Assembly (NCBI GenBank): GCA_015478945.1
Contig: JABUQX010126211.1
Location: forward strand, 1 to 18,315
Direction of reading: 5' to 3'
Origin: Trachelipus rathkii
Taxonomy: Eukaryota > Arthropoda > Malacostraca > Isopoda > Trachelipodidae
DNA length: 18,315 bases
The position numbers were made by a program, and so were the translations under genes. Under the pieces are notes generated by a model. It had not been told where the DNA came from. It saw only the letters and a program-made list of their open reading frames with translations, and did no database searches. Positions 10,335 through 18,315 of this stretch are shown here, in pieces. Position 1 is the first letter of the stretch; each line of letters opens with the position of its first letter.

Positions 10335-12780
10335 GAAGGAGTATATTGTGTATGCACAGACTCTCCAAATCGCTGGTAACCGGTGGGTAGCCTCACGAAG
10401 CGCTCAATATTATACTAGAAATTGGCGCTACATGCTAAAATCCATAGATTTACCTTTCACCACACGCGACAGAATAACAGGAGGGCGAAACAACGAGAGT
10501 AGAATGATGCGGGTGCCTTCAAATCGTCAATAGTATAAGGACAAGCATGTAGCGATCTTAAACAAGGCACAAAGTTTCCGGGGGAGATTAACAAGAGAAC
10601 CACCTAGCAAACAACTAATAAGAGTAGAAGGATGGTCATAGAGGAGACCGAGAGAGACATAGCCATATTTTCTGGGGGTGCCCTATAATTTTCAAGGACA
10701 CTTGGGAAAAAACATCAGGTCTCGGGACCAGTAATGTACACATAAGTAAAATTTCCGATAAAGTGAGCATGGTTAAAATATAATATTCCATAAGTTTTTT
10801 TATCCTTATTGAGGATTTTATTTGGAAGTGAATAATGTGTCATATATACAGAGTAGAAAGTATAGTAAAAGTATTAAAATAAACGAGAGGTTCGTCTCAT
10901 TTGTAGGGATACATATCCTTAAAGCGTGGAAGGGAACCCTGATAAATCACGTCGGTGTAATTAGCACGTAGTGAAAGCCTGAATATATAATTGATGTTAG
11001 AGGATGTCTAAATCAAAAGCATACGGAAACAGAACTACATACGAGCACCCGGTTTGGATGAAATCCGTTGTTTTGTATGTTATGGACGAATATAACGAAA
11101 CTGATTATATATTAATCTTATAACATGTTAGGAAATGAGCGAGAACATTGCCCAAACAATAAAATGGGAAGGATAGAAGCAAGTCGTTATATTATGAGCT
11201 ACTAGTGAGTACTGAAAAGAGGCAAAAGCTATAGATACTCAAAGAAGAGACTCGGTCCCGGAAATCGGACGTAGCACTGTGGCTCAAGTATTAAGGTATG
11301 ATATAAGAGAGCAAAGCTATCAAAGTCATCACTTATAAGGATAAACATTGAGACTCACAAAGAAGTCATATGAGAATATCACGATTATGAAGTTATTAGA
11401 AATGTATAAAATAAATAAATATAAGCGGATATGTAAGAATCAAGCACGTAGGACCGTATTTATACCTTGAAAAATTTAGCAGTCTGTCATAGAGGAAAAA
11501 ACTTCAATTGACAACTTGAGCGTTTATATTTATAGGGTTATGGAACTCCACCGAACATATCGACAGCAAGGGGCTACCTGGAATAAGTGGGCAAAACGTA
11601 AGAGACGAGAGACAAGGGTATTGCTGGAGGGGCCACAAAAATCAATATTAGCCCTCAACTCATTATGGTCCCTTAAGTATACAGAGGAGCCAAGTCCCAT
11701 GAATAACGGGAACTCGGAATTCGAAAGGCAGTAATAAGGGAGATTAGTTGATGTATGGTGGTATGTAATCTTCAATACCATTATTAATTATATCAATCAA
11801 AGGAGCGTCAATATAGCCCACTTGCTATTTAGTGTTCCACAGGCCTTGAGTGAATTATGGCCATATGAGAGGAGGAACTGAGGTTGATGGGAAACTGAAC
11901 GCCAAGTAATTGGGTGATTGCATCAAGCCCATTCTTCATGGAAAAATTTCACGGTAAAACTTTTAAGATTTTCTATCGTTACCAATATCAGAAAAAATTA
12001 ACTCTTTATAATGTACATAAAGACATAACGCAATCCAATATATAGTGAAAGGAGAGCAATATAATATAATCAACATAATAGATATAGAATTAGAACATAT
12101 AATCCACGACAGCGTAACCGTTCAAGAAAACCGGCGCTCCACCATAACAGGCATCAAAGCAAAACAAACCTTACCCCTAAATAATAACACTCCACCTTAT
12201 ATCCGTAGGGTGGTATACACCTATGGAGATGTTAAGCCTCTGGGAAAGACCAGTCATAATACCGTAACATCCGAGCGTTCACAGTCCCATAGAGTAATAG
12301 GAAAATAAAAGCCGAGTGCACACTACACACTGAGATATAGTAACTGATATACTGAAGATGTCCCTATATGAATATTAATGCGACACCAAGTTGCAGGAAC
12401 AGGCCTTCCTCACAGGTTATAGGGCACAGGTTCGGGATAAACATACCTATCAACATAGGCGGCCCGGTTAGAAAGGCAAGTAAAAATAAGCGAGGTTTTA
12501 TTATATAATAATCAGTAGCCTAACCTTCACCAGTATAATACACGTAGAGAAGGAGGTGACAAAGAGTGTAGAGCCATTGACACAACTAACAAGAAGACAA
12601 CAGCACGGTAATTAGCCACCAGGAAGCAGTGGGAATTAAGTAGGAGATCTACCCTCAGAAGAGAGATCAGTCTAGGATATTCGATATGAGTGATAGTACG
12701 TACGAGATAACGAGAGGAGATAAGGGAAACTAATAAACTGAGGAAGGTAGAAGGGATAATGAGAGGATCGAGTAATTAAT

Positions 12781-13130
12781 AATATAAAATATAGTAAGTA
12801 AAAGCAACAAAAAAAAAATAATAATTAAATAACATTAAAGTAAATATAGAAATATAAAATCAAAAGGAATAAATAAGAAAAACAATATAATCAATAAAAA
12901 AATAGTTTGAAAAAATCATTGATAGAACTATAATTAAAATTAGGAATAGAATTTCCAGCTGAAAATAAAAGGGGAGAAAAAAAATTGAATCTCAGAACAG
13001 TTTAAAAAAATCGTACAACCACTGTTGTAGAATCCAATTACTCAATATATAAATAATAGGTTTCACTGCAAGATAAAAAGAACAAGCTAAAACACAACTA
13101 GTTGGTGGTAAACATATATAACGGGTGGGA
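12781..13130. other. A-rich non-coding sequence
   Basis: A-rich plus strand with an A run at about 12809-12818 and many stop codons in every frame. No gene or repeat unit is visible. Confidence 0.5.
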
Positions 13131-13245
13131 ATATATAATAATTAATAGATTAATAAAATAATGAATAAATAATAATGATATTAATAAATTAATTAAATAA
13201 TAATATTAAATTAAATAAATAATATTAATATAATAATGTAATAAT
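13131..13245. repeat. A/T-only low-complexity block
   Basis: About 115 bases with only four G and no C, built from irregular AAT, TTAA and ATTA words. It may be a degenerate AT satellite or microsatellite. A similar block lies at about 14755-14870. Confidence 0.75.
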
Positions 13246-13590
13246 CGTAACCATCATGATCATACACCTATATAAATACAACCGTATAATGTATGCCTAC
13301 ACCAAGAACTACATGCACTGAAACATGCATAACCTGGAAGTACAGAAAAGTTAATGTATAAAGAATATGAACAAGATTTGAAAAGGAAAGCCAGCCTTAC
13401 CACCCCATAAATTTATATACCTTATATTAAAGTATAGATAACTCGTCGACAGTCACAGAGAATAGTCTCATAACCCTATTATGAACTTAAGGAGACCTAT
13501 AATAATATGAACGTACGAATGGACCCTCACTATACATGAGGCATATACTCGTCTAATATAGTTGGTGAGCTTCAATTATCCTTCATGCTC
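13246..13590. other. Mixed non-coding sequence between composition blocks
   Basis: G and C both occur at moderate frequency here, so this is a transition between the A/G-biased DNA to the left and the G-poor block to the right. No gene or repeat unit is recognised. Confidence 0.45.
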
Positions 13591-13627
13591 AAGGTGGGTA
13601 ATATAAACTATATAATCCACCCACTTT
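13591..13627. repeat. Short imperfect inverted repeat at the change in strand composition
   Basis: AAGGTGGGT (13591-13599) faces ACCCACTTT (13619-13627), pairing at eight of nine positions across a 19-base A/T-rich loop. It lies where the G-poor block starts. A repeat this short can arise by chance. Confidence 0.45.
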
Positions 13628-14754
13628 ATTATAATACAAACAAAACCCCGACATTTTCAACAATAAATCCTCATTATTTATCTGCACAAACTTAATTTTC
13701 GCCTCATATGCCAAAACTCAACATTCTTCATTAGATACTCTATTCTAGTAACAATACCTTTACTGTACTTAATCCTAACTTTTTATCTTTCGGTCACATG
13801 ACTTATATCACAGCCGGATCCGAAATATTTCCACAGAGCAACACTCTAAATATAACCATAAAACATATACGACTTAAACTATACTAGACTATCATCCAAC
13901 TTTCCACCACTGTATAAGAAACTCAATATTCATCAAAGGTACTTATCATTTATGTACTCTCATTTAATTCCTTATAATTCATCACAACCACATTACTCTT
14001 CTAATACGTATTCATTAATATCCTTCAATATTATCATATTATATCTTCATCAACACTATTAATAGACATAGCCCCTAAGATTGTCCATTATTTGAAACAA
14101 CAGTTATAAACTTAATTCTCTATATACCTCTTAATTTATTACCAGGCCCTAATGATCTTTTACTACAAATATAGCCTTAACACAATGGTATAACATAATA
14201 CCTCATATAAGACTTTATAGAGCAACCTTATCAAGAAACTAAGTTATCACGTTTTTCACTCACCCAAACGATTAATTGCATTAACACAGCCACGCTACCT
14301 ATGTATTGCAATTTATATACTAAAGCAACATTTTACTCTACAACACATTACCGCCTTATTCACATCCGTCTACCTTTAAATCATTACCATAACATATAAA
14401 TTTACTCATAATTATATTCATATAAACTCCAGTGCAATACACATTGTTCCAGCTGTCTCAGTCATCTAACTAATAATATAAAACTTCTACACACGCGAGA
14501 GTAATGGAGAACTAGTTATCTCTAACTCACTAATACCGTAACCTTATCTCCTATATATCATATTGTTATACCTTTTACTAACACCAATTACCTTTTACTA
14601 ATATCACTTCGCCAAATCTTTCTACCTAAATCCCTACTACTTTCAAGAATCCTCTTCCAGAATCGTACATCAACAAAATTAAATGATGCAATATATTACC
14701 AGCACATTAATAGTGATAAGTATATAAGCAACTCTATCTTACCATTGTTCCTCC
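13628..14754. other. G-poor, C/T/A-rich non-coding block
   Basis: G makes up only about 6 percent of 13621-14100 by my count (29 of 480), while C is about a quarter in the parts I counted. This is the reverse of the A/G bias left of 13130. Words such as ATTCATC, CCTTA and ACTAA recur without a fixed period. There is no open frame of note on either strand and no recognisable element. Confidence 0.6.
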
Positions 14755-14870
14755 ATAATAAAATAAATCATAATTAATATAATATATAATAATTTATAAA
14801 TAATAAGATAATTAATAATAATATTAACTTTATATAATTAATCATTATATTATTTAATGAATATTATGAT
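14755..14870. repeat. Second A/T-only low-complexity block
   Basis: Almost only A and T, with irregular AATAAT, ATTAAT and TATAAT words, resembling the block at 13131-13245. The two flank the transition and the G-poor block. Confidence 0.7.
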
Positions 14871-16080
14871 CACTGATAAATATTTCATCTTCGTTCATAT
14901 AATCATATACCTAATTTTTATTAAAGAATAAGGGAGGTAAGCACCATATTGTAACATGGCCTCTATAAACTACATAAAATAGCCTTATAAAGAAACAATT
15001 TCTCACCCTCCCTCGCACCTCCAAAGAACTCGATAAAACACTAATCAAGCTTGTTCCAATGTGGACCCATAAATGAGTAAAAAAAAACCATTAATATTAA
15101 AGCGGTTTATTCTTAAGGGGGTACCACATTATATTTGCTTTGCCTATTTGAACAAAAAAAAAAAGGCTCCTTGTATATAAAAAAAAGCATTAGAAGGAAG
15201 ATATAATTTAATTTAACAAACAACCTTCCAACAAGAAATAACTGCTACAAAGATATCTTGAAATGGAAACTGAGTCTTAAGTATTGAAGCGATGAAAGGT
15301 TGATAATAAAATAAGTATTATTTTATAAATGCTTTTTATCGTTCGTCTCATAAATTACAAATTATACAATATTAAAAAGAAAAATTGAAAGAGAATTACT
15401 ATTCTACTATCACTATATCTAACGAACTGCTTCTCAATCATATAGCTAAATACTATATTACAACAAAAAATTCAAGACACAAATACCCGCCTACTCAAGC
15501 CAATCATAATTAAAATTATGCTCATTAATTCGTTATCTGATAATAAATCAGCGAACGCATTGCACAATATCTAAATACATTATCTTCGTCCACGTAGCTA
15601 AATAGACGGCTCATCAAGTAATATAAGTAGTTATATAAGGAATGAAATGATGTATACTATTTGAATATAATTAAGAGCCAAATTGTAAGTCTTAAACACC
15701 TTATATATGAAAAGATATAATTTATATCATAGATGTTAAGAATATAATTATTAAAGCTTATCCATCATAAAACTATAAACCACTTGAGAGTTAGATAATA
15801 TAGATTATGAAATAATAAATTAAGAAGAGAGTTACATTGATACAAACGAATCCTATTATAATCCTAACAATATACAGAAAATCTTTAAGTTTCAAAGAAA
15901 TCTTTATTAACCAAAAAACTGTACAAGAGTTAATGACCTCTTTAATAAATTTGAATTGAGAAATATAAACATATATTCTAAGAATACTATTCAATAATGA
16001 CATTGCAAGATTACACTACACTAAATTATATTATACTCTCTACCTTCACAACTAACTAACACATAATTGACAAGATCCTA
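14871..16080. other. AT-rich non-coding sequence
   Basis: No gene is supported. Long A runs return at 15080-15200, as in the first 3.4 kb, while the rest resembles the homopolymer-poor sequence. A 70-codon frame at 15791-16003 on the minus strand is dominated by Ile, Phe and Tyr, as expected from AT-rich DNA, and is not convincing. Confidence 0.5.
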
Positions 16081-16800
16081 ATAACCTTTATTTATTTTTT
16101 TTTAGTAAAAATTTATCAAAAAAAATATAATTTTATATTTGAGTTATCAATTTTATTGTTTCATCTTCCATATAGAGTTTATTATATATCCTCTAAAAAG
16201 CATGTATGAAAAAAAGAAACATCGAAAATTTATTTATATATAATAAAAATATGTGAAAACAAATGAATCAGATTTTAATTTTTCGAGTGTACCAATGCTA
16301 ATTTTATTTAATCAGAGTTTGACCCACACCTTGTACGCACCTAGCTAGCGCTGAACTCAACTCTAATTAATAATTTTTTTAAAATTATAAAAATAATATA
16401 ATATAAAACATAAGTAAGCTAAAAGATAATTGTATTTAAAATTTTTGAATTCAAATATAAAAATAAACCATTTAAATTGAAAACTTTCGTTTTATTATGC
16501 TGTTATAGTTCTTTTTTTTTTTAACAGCCAATTTGTCTTAGCTACAAAAGTTAACAACCAGAGAAAAAACACTCCCAAATTTTTGGGTGGCAGGAAGTAA
16601 ACCGTAAAAAATCACAGGTATAAAATCAAATTATACTTTAAAAAACCATTAGTAACAAATAGTTAACATGGCCTAGAATAAACCTAGAGTAAACGAGTAC
16701 AATAAAACATTAATCGTATAAATATAACATGAAGCTGGTGTTCATAATTTAAGAAATTCACCAGTAAAAATATAGTGTTGTAGTGGAGCAATTACAAAAA
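16081..16800. other. AT-rich island with long homopolymers
   Basis: Runs of seven to eleven T or A recur (for example 16096-16104 and 16511-16522), as in the WDPCP introns. It contains two small perfect inverted repeats, CCCAAA/TTTGGG at 16574-16587 and GCTGTTA/TAACAGC at 16499-16528. No coding frame was seen. It may be ordinary genomic DNA between two poorer stretches. Confidence 0.5.
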
Positions 16801-18315
16801 TGTGGCACAATCTTAACTTTTAGATATCCCGAGCGATAACGTAATTGCAAATAAAACTGCGACGTTCCGTACAGCGCGAAGGGGTTCATATCTTTCTAAT
16901 AAGGGAGCCCAACACCTAGTGGATCGCAATGGGTAAGCGAATATAGTATGAGGGGTTAAGCAACAGAAAATCACCACAGGAGGTCGGCTAGAGGTTAGCA
17001 CACACACCTATTAACCCCTCTCGATAAACGTTTGCGAAATCCGACTACCTTGCGAGTTATGATTCCGTCAATGTTTAAGATGATGCTTATAGCTCCTTTT
17101 ATCGAGATTAATACTCACAGAAAACATTATAATGCGTCCTCTTAATTTTACACCTTTGGATTTATATTTACCTAAATAGCTGCGAATAATCCCCATCGGA
17201 ATACTTTACACAGCCTCAATTTATATCACATAAACACTTTTGCCTTCAATATTTCTTTGTACCGCGGAAACACCTTTACATGTAACGTATGTTTATATAA
17301 GACTAACTCAACCTATTGAATGGAAGCCGTCTTATTTTTACATATAGATCTTTTCACTAAAAAATACTTATATAAATTAAACTCAATTATCAATTTCACC
17401 AACCATTCATTACATAAAATTATATTAACTTTATTATAAAACTTATGAGTAATAGATGACGTAATCGCTAATTTGATATCTAAATTGGTAAAAATTTTTT
17501 TAGAAGTCTGAATCATTACATAGAGTCAGAGAAGTTAAAAACAAGAATTCTTGCTAATAATATAAGAAGTGCATTCAATATCCAATGATGAATAGTAATA
17601 ATTCAACTAAACTTGGTTATAATATATCAAATAAAAATTACATTTATGAAACAAACTATGAAATAAAAATATAGGATAGTATATAACTTTCAATCACAAA
17701 TCACAGAATAGTTAGAAAGAGCCTAATATATAATTATAGAAAAAATTGCAGTATTATTTAAGAAAATACAATTTAACAAGTTACTCTCAAGTCTAACAGA
17801 AAAAAATAAAGGAATAAAAAAAAAAATCTTAAAATCTTAACATAGCTACATTTTAAACCTACTTCTAAGAATATTTTGAAAGGGTCTAATGCGATTAAAA
17901 GAGAATATAAGGAGCACTCAGTATGATCAATATCACGCAATAAAGATGGTGTAATGAATCTACATAGATACAATACTACCAGCTCCTCCACTCCATGTCT
18001 CGCTATAGCTATATAGCTACACATAAACATATATAGTAAAGATTACTATCACGAAAGCTTTCAAAAAGAATTTACAAAAAATCAACATTATCAAAACGAT
18101 AATCTATCCGACATAAATAAAAACAGATAACATGAAATGAATGAACTGAATCACTCCTTAATCCTAAAAGGGACAGTAAACGTAAGTTCATATTACATAT
18201 GATAACTTACATATTAAATATATCGCAAAAAAGTTACGATATTACACTCGCAACAAATATTTTGGTATAACTATGCAGTATTTCTATCTTCTTAATTTAT
18301 TATATCATTCAACTA
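16801..18315. other. Non-coding AT-rich sequence to the window end
   Basis: A small portion (16810-17060) has a higher GC content and resembles the 4151-7570 block; the rest is AT-rich. Open frames at 16813-17007, 17313-17516 and 17773-18030 on the minus strand show no motif. I see no tRNA, repeat array or transposon end. Confidence 0.45.

Larger units (their letters stand above)
7571..12780. other. Long non-coding AT-rich, A/G-biased sequence
   Basis: Over 5 kb with no open frame longer than 104 codons and none with recognisable content. The plus strand is rich in A and G: 9661-9780 has about 22 G to 12 C, with A far above T. Short AG and AT tracts recur (7605-7623, 7834-7844, 8110-8118, 10324-10334), always only a few units long. 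I found a single homopolymer of seven, at 10795-10801. No tandem repeat unit, gene, tRNA or terminal inverted repeat was recognised. Confidence 0.45.

Noticed and set aside
12045..12308. 87-codon plus-strand frame rich in Ile, Asn and Thr
   Set aside because: The composition follows the AT-rich DNA; no domain and no supporting signals.
12781..13245. Mitochondrial control region or nuclear mitochondrial insert
   Set aside because: High AT suggested it, but there are no mitochondrial genes, tRNAs or rRNA-like segments nearby.
3401..18315. CRISPR array, prokaryotic operon or phage-like system
   Set aside because: No evenly spaced direct repeats, no ribosome-binding-site-led gene runs, and the window carries a spliced animal gene.

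Overview
The window looks like nuclear DNA of an animal, probably an arthropod. It is AT-rich and has spliceosomal GT-AG introns, microsatellites and a tRNA-derived SINE-like fragment. Decapod crustacean is a guess only, from the simple-sequence richness. There is no sign of bacterial, phage or organellar gene organisation.

The only gene I can support is on the minus strand between about 207 and 3113. Three consecutive internal exons (3113-2865, 2732-1897, 589-207) join in frame through good splice sites into a 489-residue stretch. This stretch is clearly WDPCP (Fritz), the planar cell polarity and ciliogenesis effector of the CPLANE complex. The two intervening introns are 132 and 1307 bp. 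The last visible exon ends in a serine/cysteine/glycine-rich and then glutamate/lysine-rich low-complexity tail, and splices on to something beyond position 1. The N-terminal exons lie upstream, to the right of 3113, and I could not find them. Either the next intron is longer than 15.2 kb or the assembly breaks there.

From about 3400 to 18315 I see no credible gene. A tRNA-like SINE fragment with an A-tail sits at 3336-3392, at the border between ordinary intron DNA and unusual sequence. From 3400 to about 12780 the text is nearly free of long homopolymers and rich in A and G on the plus strand. Its GC content is higher in 4150-7570 and lower after that. The next part holds an A/T-only block (13131-13245), a mixed transition, a strongly G-poor, C/T/A-rich block (about 13600-14755) and a second A/T block (14755-14870). 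More ordinary AT-rich DNA appears around 15060-15400 and 16080-16800, and a further featureless stretch runs to the end. The many open frames of 60-146 codons in these regions carry no recognisable domain and look like chance. The most economical reading is a long intron or intergenic stretch of degenerate simple-sequence DNA, possibly with poor long-read consensus. I did not find a new biological system.
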